Source: Limnephilus marmoratus
Taxonomy: Eukaryota > Arthropoda > Insecta > Trichoptera > Limnephilidae
Direction: 5' to 3'
Length of the DNA stretch: 64,000 nt
NCBI GenBank assembly: GCA_917880885.1
Contig: OU862928.1
Span: forward strand, 41,404,962 to 41,468,961
The first letter of the stretch is position 1; each line of letters begins with the position of its first letter. The position numbers were made by a program, and so were the translations under genes. The notes beneath the pieces are model-generated. The model saw nothing but the letters and a program-made list of their open reading frames with translations, did no database searches and was not told where the DNA came from. Positions 1 to 10,265 of this stretch are shown here, in pieces.

Positions 1-910
1 CTCATCGCGACGTAAGTTCCAATTTAAATCTACAAGAAAGGAATTACTTGCTTGCATTATCTATTCATCATGAAAAATTGCTATTTTACGACATCAGCGC
101 ATTAGATTCCTGTATACCGAATTTTTAGCGATTTATAACATGTTTCTATTGAACACTTTAAGTTACTTAAAAATACATGTTATTTTTGAAGAAAATATCT
201 ATACAATTGCCGAGCCGAAACAGTATAAGTATAAACGATGAAATTACCTCGATAGAAAAAAAAATCGCAAATCATGCTTCAAAATTTATTAAAAACACAT
301 GTCATTTTGTTCTGTTATTTAACATGATATAGGAATGAAAAAAAATCGCAGCGTATCTTTAAATGCAACTCCGACATTTATCAAGTGATTGTTGCACTGT
401 TTCAAACGATTCGTCACAATTCTCACTTTTTTACATTAGCTCCTTACATGAGGCCCTGGGTGTATGTCTTCGTAGAGGATGCTGTGTGAAGGGTGTTTTT
501 AAGGAAAGGAAGAGAGGCAGTTCTGGGACGACAAAATGTACGAGGGGTGGGTAGAAATCTGGGGAACAGTGCGTCCAGGAGTGACAAACGTATGAATCCA
601 TTTATCCAACTGCGACGCAAGGGAGAGAGTCTGACTGGAAAGTCAAAAAGTCTCCCTCAACCAGTCTCTCTCGATCTGGCCGCCACGCAGAAGATGGGAA
701 AACGCATTCGCCAAAAAGACCTTAACAAACCTCACCCTATGAATCCGGCGACCCCTGATAAGTCAACCAAACGTAGCGAACCACTTAGGGTAACCTACGA
801 CAGGTTATCCAAAAAATGGTTTCCCGGCGGCTCTAAGCATATCCATCTTCCAAATTTGTAAAATTTTCGTTTTTTAATATTATCGCGCTCCCTCTAATAT
901 TCGTATTAAT
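1..910 (+). repeat. Dispersed repeat G, split by a repeat A insertion
   Basis: Repeat G runs over 1-426 and resumes at about 863-910. It is recognised by comparison with the minus-strand copy at 11340-11690: both share the stretch around CCTCGATAGAAAAAA followed by an AAAATCGCAAA motif, and the end CTCCCTCTAATATTCGTA. A third fragment lies at 34755-34840. The insertion between the two halves is a repeat A copy with its poly-T side at 427. No coding potential or terminal structure was recognised, so the class is unknown. Confidence 0.55.
427..861 (-). mobile_element. Repeat A retroposon (SINE-like), near full length
   Basis: One of about 13 copies of a roughly 430-bp family. Read on the minus strand it starts near CAAATTTGG, passes a CGCTACGTTTGGT-like block and ends in a pyrimidine-rich tail, a nested hairpin (GGCCCTGAGG / CCTCAGGGCC) and poly-A (poly-T at 427-432 on the plus strand). 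Other copies lie near 17836, 19462, 33231, 37546, 39868, 53893, 57297 and 63172. The last 100 bp match the 3' end of the LINE at 56636-57098, which suggests a SINE using that LINE's machinery or an internally deleted LINE. No tRNA-type promoter is obvious. The open frames inside are accidental. Confidence 0.7.
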
Positions 911-1508
911 ATATCTGGGTATTTCTCTACTGATTGGAAACTGGCCCATACAACACTGTCCCAAGCATATTTTTGTTAATAATTAAGAAAATATGTGTAT
1001 ATATGGAAAGGCATTAATAAATTAAATATATATTTATATAAATCTCACAAATTTTCCTCTTAATTTTTGAGTTATGGTAAATTTTATGAAAAATCTTGAC
1101 AGGGGACTGTTATATAATCCAGAGGAGTGTTTATATGAAATAAAAAAACATATTTTCATTGAATATAAGCAATCAGTCTTTGTTTCTATTTATTATAACG
1201 ATTACCATCTGTATTATGGACTGATAAAACAACAATTTCTAAACAAATAAAAAGGTGTTATGAACTTTTTTAATACTACAGAACACTTGTATTAAACCTA
1301 TTAAAACTTCTTAAGTAAGCAATCTTTTCATCACTCTTTATCGAGTTGTAAAATTTAAAAAAAATATATTAACTTGCTTTCTAATATCACAATCAACATT
1401 ATGACTTGACAATAATACTTTGAAATATTTAACCTTTAATAATAATTAGTTATAATGATATACAAAATCAGTCTTCATATTGCAGTTCCAGAAAATTTTA
1501 AAATTAAC
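863..1508. other. AT-rich stretch without recognisable genes
   Basis: After the end of repeat G the sequence is very AT-rich and unassigned. The only distinctive item is the first copy of the 12-mer ACAGGGGACTGT at 1099-1110. Confidence 0.5.
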
Positions 1509-2786
1509 TTATTTCTTTAAAACCGGTACAGCTGGTGGAAAGTAATAATAATATCCTTTCCCTTTTAGGATTAGATCTGGATATGGTAACTTTTCCAATA
1601 TTTGTCCAAAAGAAACATCAGAAATATCATTTTCGTTACTCTAAAAGTGTGACAAATTTTCATACAAATTACTGTTAGTTCACCTTCCTCATTAGCTATT
1701 TGATTAACCACAGCAGCATAACGATATTCCACGTTTATTAATTTTAGCTATAGTTAATGCATTATCTGGCAATCTCAAAGGCACCGGAAAAGCTGATGCG
1801 GAATAGACTGAATCAGGCATATTTTCCTTAACAAAAGTATTTGTAACTGCTTTCAAAACATTTTTCTTTGCGCAATAGGTAGAATAATGCCCTTTCCAAG
1901 TTTTTCTTGGAGCCTTCTGCTCACGACTACTCATGTCCTTAACTAATTTTCTTGTGCCTTTTTCTTTCATTTCTTCTCTTTTATGTGTGTCATTTTTAAG
2001 TCGCTGGTATCTCAAACGTCGAGCTATGCATTTGTGTTCTAATATTTCTTCCCTTGTTTTCGATGGCTTTTTTTGTGTGGTGTTATGGAGTATTATCTGC
2101 TATAAAAATAATATTAAACGAAATGTTAATATTGTGCAATATGGCAGGTAAAACTTGAATATACCTAAAAGAAACAGTCCCCCTGTGGTATAGAAAAGTC
2201 CCCTGTGACATAAAAATAACAGGGGACTGTGCACCAGGGGACTGTTATTTTTACATAGAAACTTTCCTAGCATAAAACAATTTTAAATCTATTCAAAATC
2301 AAGAAGCAAACTTGATTGCATGCTCGATAAGTAATTATTTAAAAAAAAATCTTAATTTTATTTCTTAAAACTATAAGTAAAATGCTTACCAGGGGACTGT
2401 TCAACTAGTGGTCTAGACACGTAGTTCACTTACAAGCGCGGCTGTAAAAATGCATACGATGGCGTCAGCCCGCATAGCTCTACAACCGAACGAACTTCAC
2501 ACCGATTTCGTTCTGTTTCACGATATAAACGACCGCTCCAATGCACAGTGCGATTTCGGTGCAATTTTCAAATTGTAACAGGGGACTGTTCAAAAAAATT
2601 GAGGACAACATTTGATTACTGTTTTCTAAATAAATTGTTATTTTAAAAATATGATTGTGTATTGCAAAGATGCTTACTATATTCTTGTACTATTTATATA
2701 CTTTTAACTGACGCAGTGATGATACTGAAAATGAATATTTGTCATAAGACTTGTAATTTCGGAAATGGGACACGACAGGGGACTGT
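1099..2786. repeat. Cluster of eight ACAGGGGACTGT-like 12-mers
   Basis: Plus-orientation copies are at 1099-1110, 2219-2230, 2233-2244 (ACC variant), 2389-2400 (CC variant), 2578-2589 and 2775-2786. Minus-orientation copies are at about 2173-2186 (one extra C) and 2197-2206. The core is AACAG-GGGA-CTGTT, an inverted repeat with a 4-bp centre. The copies sit in otherwise unrelated AT-rich sequence, so this is not a tandem array. Confidence 0.85.
1509..2099 (-). pseudogene. Decayed coding relic, Lys/Arg-rich N-terminus plus a second domain
   Basis: The minus strand has three coding-like segments in shifted frames. The first (2099 to about 1745) begins TREEILEHKCIARRLRYQRL and is Lys/Arg-rich with a helical, basic pattern. 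A second frame (about 1745-1645) reads EYRYAAVVNQIANEEGELTV. A third (about 1640-1511) reads DISDVSFGQILEKLPYPDL and ends in a stop at 1509-1511. This order, a basic N-terminus followed by a short domain ending QILEKLPYP, resembles uncharacterised arthropod proteins I recall, but I cannot name the family. At least two frameshifts separate the parts, so it cannot be translated as one protein. It lies inside the cluster of ACAGGGGACTGT motifs, which may belong to the same mobile or duplicated unit. Confidence 0.5.
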
Positions 2787-3078
2787 GAATTGAGGTGTTT
2801 GAAGTGCATTTAAATTAATATTACAATATTATATTACTGTATGAGCTATAGCATGCCAAGAATAGCTAACATATTGTCGTTATCAATACAAAGAACTTAG
2901 TAATATTAAGATCTACTGTAGCGCGCCGTTTTTACGCTTGCCACTACACCATCTCTTTCCCCCGTACAGCGCCATCCTGCTCACCCACCCCTAAGCAAAC
3001 CAGGATGCGCCGACGCCTTCTGCGCATCTCCCACCCTCGAGCCGCTACATAAACCACACCCCGCAACAAGGAATGGGC

Positions 3079-3110
3079 TATATAACAAGCTGCGCGCCCT
3101 AAATCAGTCA
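3079..3110 (+). promoter_or_regulatory. LTR core promoter: TATA box and initiator
   Basis: TATATA at 3079-3084 is followed about 25 bp downstream by TCAGTCA (3104-3110), which matches the arthropod initiator consensus TCAGT. The start of transcription is therefore inferred near 3106. The same pair exists in the 3' LTR. Confidence 0.6.
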
Positions 3111-3405
3111 GTTCGTCTGCAGCTCGCTCTTGGCTAGTACGCTCTCTTAGTTGCGCTTCGTCCTCTGGCACGACCCTCTAAGGAGTATTCTACTACCATA
3201 AGTAAAGCACCAACCAGACCCCCGACTGCTGCCTTAGTTGCGCTTCGTCCTATGGTACGACCCTCTAAGCAGAACCACAGTCAGCTTTTGTTGTTCCCAA
3301 AGCCTAACGGCAAGGTTCCCTCCGATCCCTTGCTCAGTTAATTAGTGAATTGATACATTGTGACTATTTTTACCATATTATGTGATCTGTGAACTTACTT
3401 TCTTA

Positions 3406-3411
3406 AATAAA
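3406..3411 (+). terminator. LTR polyadenylation signal AATAAA
   Basis: AATAAA lies about 27 bp before the LTR end. The equivalent in the 3' LTR is at 7781-7786 and would end the element's transcript. Confidence 0.55.
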
Positions 3412-3442
3412 TAACCTTTTACCAACAATTGTGTTATAAAAC

Positions 3443-3460
3443 TGGCGCCCAACTTAGTGG
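3443..3460 (+). promoter_or_regulatory. Primer binding site, tRNA-Lys type
   Basis: TGGCGCCCAAC starts four bases after the LTR. It is complementary to the 3' end of insect tRNA-Lys, the primer used by gypsy. Complementarity stops after about 11 bases. Confidence 0.8.
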
Positions 3461-3537
3461 CCAGACACATAAAGTAAAATTAAAATCAGTGCATCTACAA
3501 AATTTCGTCGCTACCACGTCGAAGTCCTCGTTTCACA

Positions 3538-6231
3538 ATGCAGGCCAAGGAAAGTGCTGGCATCTGCTTCACGCAGGAGCAGTTCGCGGAACTAATGAAC
3601 TCCATGAAGCGGATGCAGTCGGAACCAACACGTACGGGTACATTCACCACCTGTACGGCACGCTTCGATGGTACCAGAGACAGGAGTGTGGTCGAGAGTT
3701 TTATTGCCGCCGCATCCATCTTCAAGTGCGCCGAGAACATCGAAGACGCAAGCGCTCTGGAAGGATTACCACTGCTGCTTACGAAAGACGCCGCCGCTTG
3801 GTGGCTCGGCATAAAAGGAGAAGTACGAGACTGGGAGAGCGCAACGAACCTCCTCAGGCATGCTTTCGCCCTTAAGAAGCCAGCGTACAAAGTGTACACA
3901 GAGATATTTTTATGCAAGCAAGACGCATTAACGTCAACCGATGTGTTCATTGCTAAGCAGCGGATGTTACTCGCGGAGCTACCACCACCCAGCCATCCAG
4001 AGAAGGTCCAGATAGACCTAATATTCGGACAACTGAATATCCGGATACGAGACAGAGTGCCGCGCGAAGCGATCAATACCTTCGCCGAACTACTACAAAA
4101 AGCCCGTGCAGCGGAAGAAAGCCTGTACGAGAGCACGAAGACCGTCCCACTACGCGCGATGGAAAACCGAACAGACGGCCGCCTACGCTGCACTAACTGC
4201 CGCAGATTTGGGCACCGTTCCGAGGAGTGCCGTTCCCGCTACGATACAGGAGCGCACGTAAAGTACACTCCCCCAGTCAAGAAGCTGGAGACACCCAGTG
4301 ATGCGAAGTTCGCATGCTACGGTTGCGGTAAACCAGGCGTGGTAAGAAGCAAGTGCCCGCAATGCAGCCAAGGGAGAATAGACACCCCTCACCCACGAGC
4401 CGATTTTTGCTCGATACATGAAGTAGGCCTTCCCCGAGCGAGACCTATACTACACATCGGGATTGGAAACTTCCTGGGCACTGCTCACGTAGACACCGGA
4501 GCAAAATTGAGCGTAGCGTCAGCTGAGCTACACCGGCGGCTAATCGCTCAAAATTTCAAAACCCAGCGAACCATCATGGACATCGTATTGGCAGATGGTG
4601 TCCCTAAACGTCAGGAGGTCGAGACAATAGCCGCCACCTTGACACTAAGAGGCCGACAGATACCCACCAGCTTCATCGTGCTCCCAGGAGGACACGAGAA
4701 TCGAACACTCCTAGGCGTCGATTTTATCGAAGACGCGGGGATCGATATAAACATTCCCCAGCGCGCATGGGCATTCACGGACAGCCCCGAAGTACGGTAT
4801 ATGCTGCATATGGAAAATGACGCCATACCACCAAACCGAGGTATTCGACAACGTCAAAAGACTGGCGAGATAGGAGAAGTGAGAGCACACAAACTCCCTA
4901 AGGTTTGCCTACCCGCCCCACCAGTACAGGACAATGAATGCGAGATCTACGTGCCGCCGTTCATGAGTCCTCTCCCACAGACACCGCCTAAGGTTCGTCT
5001 GCCCGCCCCACCAGTACAGGACAATGAATGTGAGATCTACGTGCCACCGTTCATGAGCCCTCTCTCACAGACACCGCCTCGCACTAACATTTGGGCTAAG
5101 ATGATAGCCCTGAATGAGCTGTTTCCCGAGGACGCGATGGAGGAAGACGCCCTAAGGGAGGTAATGATACGCTCCTATCGGCTCTTCGATGACTCCCCAA
5201 GAAAACCCAGAAACGAAGTGGAGCTCTGTGCCTTGGACGCCGAAATACTAAGCCTCCGACCAGATGAAGCCACCCACCTTATACCTACCCAGAGGGACCA
5301 GCTGGACCGCCTGCTGTGCGACAACGCCGCTGTCTTCTCAGCCACCCTGTCATCTACGACAAAAATTGAGCACCGAATCGAGACCGGACAACACCCGCCG
5401 ATTTCAGTAGCCCCTTACAGACTCTCGCCAGCCCGCCAAGCAGAACTCCGCGCCGAGATTAACAGTATGTTAACCCAAGGGATTATAGAAGAAGCAGATT
5501 CACCGTGGGCCGCACCTGTGGTTATGGTGCCCAAAAAAGACGGAAACAAGCGCATCTGCATTGATTTTCGCCTTCTCAATGCGATAACAGTACCAGACGT
5601 GTACCCCCTGCCCAGAATGGATGACCTGCTACACTCGGCAAAGCAGTCAAACTTTATGTCTACAGTAGACCTACCATCTGGCTACTGGCAGATCAAGATA
5701 CTGGAGAAAGACCGTGACAAGACGGCCTTTATAATCCCATTCGGACTCTACCGCTTCTTGAAGATGCCATTTGGACTTCGCAATGCGCCCGGGACGTTCC
5801 AGCGCATGATTGACCGACTTAAGATCGAGCTAGATGAAGTCAATATCCTAGCATACCTGGACGATATAATCATACTTTCGCCCACCTTCGATAAACACCT
5901 CGCCGATCTACAACAGGTGTTCACCAAGCTACGAGAATTTAATCTCACTGAAAATCGAGTTAAATGCCACTTCTGCTGTCCAAGCATAAAATATCTAGGA
6001 CACGTAATAACCCCCGGAGGAATCAGCACCAATCCGGAGAAGTTAGAGGCGATCTCTAAAATGAAGGAGCCAAACAATGTCAAACAGCTACAGACATTTC
6101 TTCAGACATGCTCCTGGTATAGGCGATTTGTACCCGAGTTCGCCAAAACCGCCAAGCCACTCAGCGACTTGATAAAGAAAGACCCACCTGGGAATGGAAA
6201 TCCCCACAGCAGAATGCTTTCGACACCCTGA
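3538..6231 (+). pseudogene. gag-pol: gag-pol of the Ty3/gypsy element: gag, protease and RT (897 aa, frameshifted end)
   Basis: A single long frame fuses gag and pol without a frameshift signal between them. Gag covers about residues 1-290 and carries a CCHC zinc knuckle at 218-231. A second knuckle at 260-273 has Val where His is expected. The aspartic protease has its DTG triad at 319-321. A 30-residue unit is duplicated in tandem at 454-483 and 484-513 (DNA 4897-5076). Reverse transcriptase follows, with the first catalytic Asp at 711 and YLDD at 773-776, so the polymerase core looks intact. Near 6188 one base is missing relative to the family frame. The reading then runs out in 14 unrelated residues to a stop at 6229-6231 instead of entering RNase H. 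The ATG at 3538 is the first in this frame after the primer site. Confidence 0.9.
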
Positions 6232-6491
6232 AAGCACTACTCACTAGCGCCCATCAAGCAAGCAAGGAATTCATCATAAAGTCGGACGCAAGCAGCTACG
6301 CAATAGGAGCAGTTTTGGTCCAGGGGGAGGGACTAGAAGAACATCCGGTAGAATACGCGAGCCGCCTGCTACTACCAGCAGAGAGTTCTACCACAGAACG
6401 AGAAGCCCTAGCAGTCGTATGGGCAGTTGCAAAGTTTCGAGGATACATTGAAGGAACAGAATCACCGTGGTTACCAACCACCAAGCGTTGA
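6189..6491 (+). pseudogene. RNase H segment of pol, displaced by a frameshift
   Basis: In the frame starting at 6189 the sequence resumes RNase H homology. It includes SDASSYAIGAVLVQ with the first catalytic Asp, and TEREALAVVWAV with the conserved Glu. A second one-base loss near 6460 shifts the frame again, and this segment ends at a stop at 6489-6491 that lies out of the family frame. It is separated from RT by the first shift, so no functional RNase H can be translated from this copy. Confidence 0.85.
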
Positions 6492-7231
6492 AGTGGTTAA
6501 TGACGTTAAAGTCTCCCACAGGTCGCCTTGCAAGATGGGCTCTGCAGCTTCAACCCTACAACCTGAAAATCCAATACACACCAGCCTACCACCCAGAGGC
6601 CAATCCTGTCGAGAGGAAAAATCGAGACCTCAAACCCCAACTAGCCATCCTGGTTGGCACAGAACACCGAAAATGGGCCGAAAGCCTTCCATCAATACGC
6701 TTCGCCATGAATACCGCGTTCTGTCAGAGCACCGGATACTCCGCTGCCTATCTCACATTTGGACGTGAGCTAAGGTCAGCCGATGACGTCGGAAGAGACT
6801 TGAGAAGCATTATCTTATCGGAAAACTTCATCCCCGAGATAACGCCGCATCTGCTACAACTAGCCGATACCCTACGTCTTGTCAGGACCCACAATGATGA
6901 GAAACAAGACAAACAAAAGAATTACGTGGATAACAAGAGGCGAGAAGACCCCCATTACCAGCCCGGAGATCACGTCTTTGTCCACTCCCACGCTCTTAGC
7001 AAAGCCGCAAGAGGCTTCAGCGCAAAATTAGGACCACGACGCGATGGCCCCTACCTGATCCTGAAGCAACATGGACCAACGAGCTACGAGATAGCTTCAA
7101 TGGAAGCACCAGATGTCTCGCTAGGCACCTACCACACCTCAGCACTGACTCCATACCACGGGCACTTGACACCGCTGCCCGCTCCGGTTATTCCTCTACG
7201 CAAACGAGGTCGACCAAAGAAGAATAAGTAG
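6461..7231 (+). pseudogene. RNase H tail fused to the integrase C-terminal part
   Basis: The frame opens inside RNase H (VVTNHQALKWL, with a further catalytic Asp/Asn region) and continues to about 6580. It then jumps straight into the last part of the integrase core (YHPEANPVERKNR, which holds the Glu of the DDE triad). The junction at 6578-6583 therefore deletes the integrase zinc-binding HHCC domain and the first two catalytic Asp residues. Downstream are the integrase C-terminal region with a GPY/F-like motif (LGPRRDGPYLIL) and a basic tail KRGRPKK resembling an AT-hook. No chromodomain or env follows. The stop is at 7229-7231, about 60 bp before the 3' LTR. Confidence 0.85.
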
Positions 7232-7280
7232 CCGCCACGCTACTACAGACCTGGATCTTCGACGGGACGTTCCTCGATCC

Positions 7281-7292
7281 AGAGGGGGAGGA
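7281..7292 (+). promoter_or_regulatory. Polypurine tract
   Basis: AGAGGGGGAGGA abuts the 3' LTR and would prime plus-strand synthesis. Confidence 0.85.
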
Positions 7293-7813
7293 TGTAGCGT
7301 GCCGTTTTTACGCTTGCCACTACACCATCTCTTTCCCCCGTACAGCGCCATCCTGCTCACCCACCCCTAAGCAAACCAGAATACGCCGACGCCTTCTGCG
7401 CATCTCCCACCCTCGAGCCGCTACATAAACCACACCCCGCATTAAGGAATGGGCTATATAACAAGCTGCGCGCCCTAAATCAGTCAGTTCGTCTGCAGCT
7501 CGCTCTTGGCTAGTACGCTCTCTTAGTTGCGCTTCGTCCTCTGGCACGACCCTCTAAGGAGTATTCTACTACCATAAGTAAGCACCAACCAGACCCCCGA
7601 CTGCTGCCTTAGTTGCGCTTCGTCCTATGGTACGACCCTCTAAGCAGAACCACAGTCAGCTTTTGTTGTTCCCAAAGCCTAACGGCAAGGTTCCCTCCGA
7701 TCCCTTGCTCAGTTAATTAGTGAATTGATACATTGTGACTATTTTTACCATATTATGTGATCTGTGAACTTACTTTCTTAAATAAATAACCTTTTACCAA
7801 CAATTGTGTTATA
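7293..7813 (+). repeat. 3' LTR (521 bp)
   Basis: The pair of the 5' LTR. It differs at about five positions plus one deleted A, near 7570. It is followed by the CTAC target duplication. Confidence 0.95.
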
Positions 7814-7817
7814 CTAC

Positions 7818-8865
7818 TATATAAAATTTACCTGGGACAGCGATTTTCCAATTAGTGGAGAAATGCCCATCTCCCATTCAAATCATCAGCCGTAAGTATT
7901 TCTTGGCTTCAAAATCAACGCGATTTTTACGAGTTTTTTCGGACTACAACCAACAGGGTGACGAGGAGAACTTACAGAAATAAGAAAGGTACAACCTTCG
8001 AGCCTTGCGGAAACCTCAAAATGTTGCAATACGTTCAGCAAACAAAATACAAAACAGTTATATCAAAAGACTACAACCTGCAGGGTGCTTCTTGAACGCT
8101 TACTACCCACAAGAGCGACAGGGCAATTAAAAACCTTTTTCTTCGATTGCTCGAAATTTTAGAAAAATCATACCTCCAATAATAATATTATAGACGTACA
8201 AACTGATTGTTGTTATATATAGCCAATGAATTTACCTATCTTATGTCGATTATCACATATTTGTAGGATTCATAAAAGAAATATTATAAAATCGTAAACT
8301 TCTACTTAATTATTAACATATAAGGAAAATTTGCCAAAATTGACAGCAAAGCAATCCGAGGTATTTTAAATAGTGCCATATTGTGGCAAAAAGCGCTACG
8401 GTGGTTAAGGGGTCTCAAAAATGTCTAATAAGAAAAAAGCTTGAAGACCTCTCTGGCATCTACATAGATATTAGCAGTGTCGAGGTCCACGTTAATTTTT
8501 TTATTAAATTCCCCTCACGAAATTATACGGCCCATTCGCCTTTTCAATAACGTTTATCTTTTCGCCTGAGTTAATTGGATTGCCAGCCGAGAGTAAAGTA
8601 AAAGCGAAAATAATATTTTTTGATAATTTCCAATGACATTATTTTTAAATAATGGCATCTCTGGGAGTATTTTAAATGTGTCTTTAATGCCGAAAATTTA
8701 GAAAATTTGGGGTTGTTTTTGAAGACAAAAAAATGACAGCCAATTATATCCAAATGGAGCGGTTTTTAAATGGAAGCCTGTTGCAAATTTTATTATGTTT
8801 AGGGTTTGGTCTGTCACAAGGAGTTGCAAATCATTGCATCAGATGCAAAATGTAACCAAATTTGA
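7818..8865. other. Unassigned sequence
   Basis: 7840-8160 is of more balanced composition and contains two similar blocks (GGACTACAACCAACAGGGTG near 7950 and a variant near 8072). The rest is AT-rich. No frame or RNA was recognised. Confidence 0.4.
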
Positions 8866-9254
8866 TGGCCGGCATAGTCTAGCGGCATGGCTTTCGATTC
8901 GCAATCCGAAGGTCGCGGGATAAATAAATTTTATATGATTAATTTGTGTTATTTCACAATTAATTTATTTGAAAATAATATAGTATATATGCGGCATATT
9001 CCAGAGTGGAAGATACTCTCAGTATCGCCCTGGTGTAAGACCACCATTCAGGATTTAAACGTTGCTTGAAATGGCTTTAGCCACGTTTGGTGACCATATC
9101 TGAATAGCCAGGTATTTCCCCTTCCTCTTCCCCACTTCCTTCCGCTCCCCACTACCTTCAGCCTCACAACGTACCCCAAATGAGGCTGCCATAATCTCAC
9201 TGGCTCCAGATGGGAGCAGCTGAGACTCTTGAGAGGTATTCAGATAAAAAAAAA
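8866..9254 (+). mobile_element. SINE S, full-length copy
   Basis: It has a tRNA-like head (GCCGGCATAGTCTAGCGGC..., then GGTCGCGGGA) with degenerate A and B boxes, a body with CCAGAGTGGAAGATACTCTC and GCCTCACAACGTACCCC blocks, and an A-rich tail at 9245-9254. About ten copies of this roughly 400-bp family occur in the window, in both orientations. Transcription by RNA polymerase III from the head is inferred. Confidence 0.85.
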
Positions 9255-9455
9255 TTTATCAATTTTTTTGAAAAATCACGGGATATTATAATTGTAGGAT
9301 TTGCGAAGTGGATAGTATTTATAAAATAAATATATTCCTCAGCATCATTGCCTCTCAAAATAAAATTCTTTAATGAGAATGCCTCACAAGAGTCCCAGTG
9401 AGACTACGGCATCCCAAATTGGGGTATGTTGGGCGGCTGAAGGTAGTTTGAAGGG

Positions 9456-9788
9456 TGTTGTATATCTAAAAGCTTCCGGGCTTGTTACATAGACGGCAGT
9501 GCTAAGAGCTGTCTCGAAAGTCCGCTATTTGGCAGTTACTTTAGTTCGGAGTTTGGGCACCAGGGTGGCCGAGGGCCGGGGTGCAGGTTGCAGGAGCTCA
9601 CATAATTCAGATCTATTTCAGCTATCTTTCAGTTAGGATGACTATTCGCAGTCACAACATTTGTAATACGAGAAGTATTAATAAATCCAGATTAACACAA
9701 AGAACTCTATTATTCCAAAGAAGTAATCTCCTTCCAAGACGATTTGAAGAACCTGATTGTGTGAATACAACAACTTGTGAACACAACA
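9456..9788. mobile_element. Solo LTR (family F, 333 bp) with 5-bp target duplication
   Basis: It begins TGTTGTATATC and ends GAACACAACA, the TG...CA ends of an LTR. It is flanked by AAGGG at 9451-9455 and 9789-9793. Removing it restores a continuous SINE S. An AATAAA is present at 9680-9685. A diverged second copy lies at 49733-50047. A 5-bp duplication is typical of gypsy, BEL/Pao or copia elements, so the family cannot be decided. Confidence 0.8.
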
Positions 9789-9904
9789 AAGGGGAAGGAG
9801 ATGGGGAAGAGGAAGGTGGGGAAGTGTCTGGCTATTGGGATCTGGTCACTAAATACGACTAAAGCCATTTCAAGTAAATACATTAATAATAATAATAATC
9901 AGAT

Positions 9905-10046
9905 AAGACGTTTTAAGAATAATACACATCTACCGGATCTGCCGGATCTGCCCTGATGATGGACACTGCAACGAAGTCCGAAACGTTGGCTAAAGAAGGA
10001 GGTAGCCGAACACAACATAACAACCCAAAAACAAATAACGAAAATA
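9905..10046 (+). mobile_element. Repeat C, one-armed copy with ribozyme-like core
   Basis: It shares the head AGACGTTTTAAG, then passes directly to the right arm: CTGATGA at 9953-9959, GGACA at 9961-9965, GTCC, GAAAC at 9980-9984, then CAACCCAAAAACAAATAACG. The left arm seen in other copies is missing. The A-rich end and low-complexity flanks hide any target duplication. Confidence 0.65.
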
Positions 10047-10265
10047 ACGATAATAAACAATTTTTCAAATCTGAATGGTGGTCTTTGAAAGATTATCTTC
10101 AACTGTTGAACATGCCGCAAATATAATATATATTATTTAAAATTAATTAATTGTGTAATATCGCAAATTAATAAAATAAAATTTATTTGCGCAAGCCGGG
10201 ATTTAAAACTGCGACCTCCAGATTGCTAGTCGGGAGGCTTACCCCTCGACCACGTAGGTCATCAG

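Larger units (their letters stand above)
2917..3438 (+). repeat. 5' LTR (522 bp)
   Basis: It begins TGTAGCG and ends GTGTTATA, with a near-match to the usual TG...CA inverted ends. It is about 99% identical to the 3' LTR. Two 37-bp direct repeats starting CTTAGTTGCGCTTCGTCC lie at 3146-3182 and 3233-3269, probably an internal duplication in the promoter or leader region. Confidence 0.95.
2917..7813 (+). mobile_element. Ty3/gypsy-type LTR retrotransposon, recent but internally deleted
   Basis: Complete boundaries are visible: LTRs at 2917-3438 and 7293-7813, a 4-bp target duplication CTAC (2913-2916 and 7814-7817), a tRNA-Lys-type primer binding site and a polypurine tract. The interior encodes gag, protease, reverse transcriptase, RNase H and the end of integrase in the Ty3/gypsy order. 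No env-like frame exists. The LTRs differ by about five substitutions and one base of length, so insertion was recent. Two one-base frameshifts and a deletion that removes most of integrase make this copy non-autonomous. It could still be mobilised in trans. Confidence 0.95.
9383..10265 (-). mobile_element. SINE S split by a solo LTR and a repeat C copy
   Basis: The minus-strand SINE parts are 9383-9455, 9789-9880 and about 10060-10265. The last contains the tRNA-like head (CGCAAGCCGGG and CTAGTCGGGAGGCTTACCCC on the plus strand). The gaps hold the solo LTR 9456-9788 and the repeat C copy at about 9905-10046. The SINE is therefore older than both. Confidence 0.8.

Noticed and set aside
493..861. 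122-codon plus-strand frame
   Set aside because: It lies wholly in repeat A, is in the antisense direction of that family and is broken in every other copy.
2944..3171. 75-codon minus frame in the LTR, repeated at 7320-7547
   Set aside because: Identical frames in both LTRs reflect LTR identity. Nothing suggests a protein.
3495..4193. Long antisense frame (232 codons) on the minus strand
   Set aside because: It is antisense to gag with its conserved zinc knuckle and is explained by codon bias of the sense frame.
7250..7813. env-like third ORF of the gypsy element
   Set aside because: Integrase ends at 7231 and the polypurine tract starts at 7281, so there is no room and no frame.
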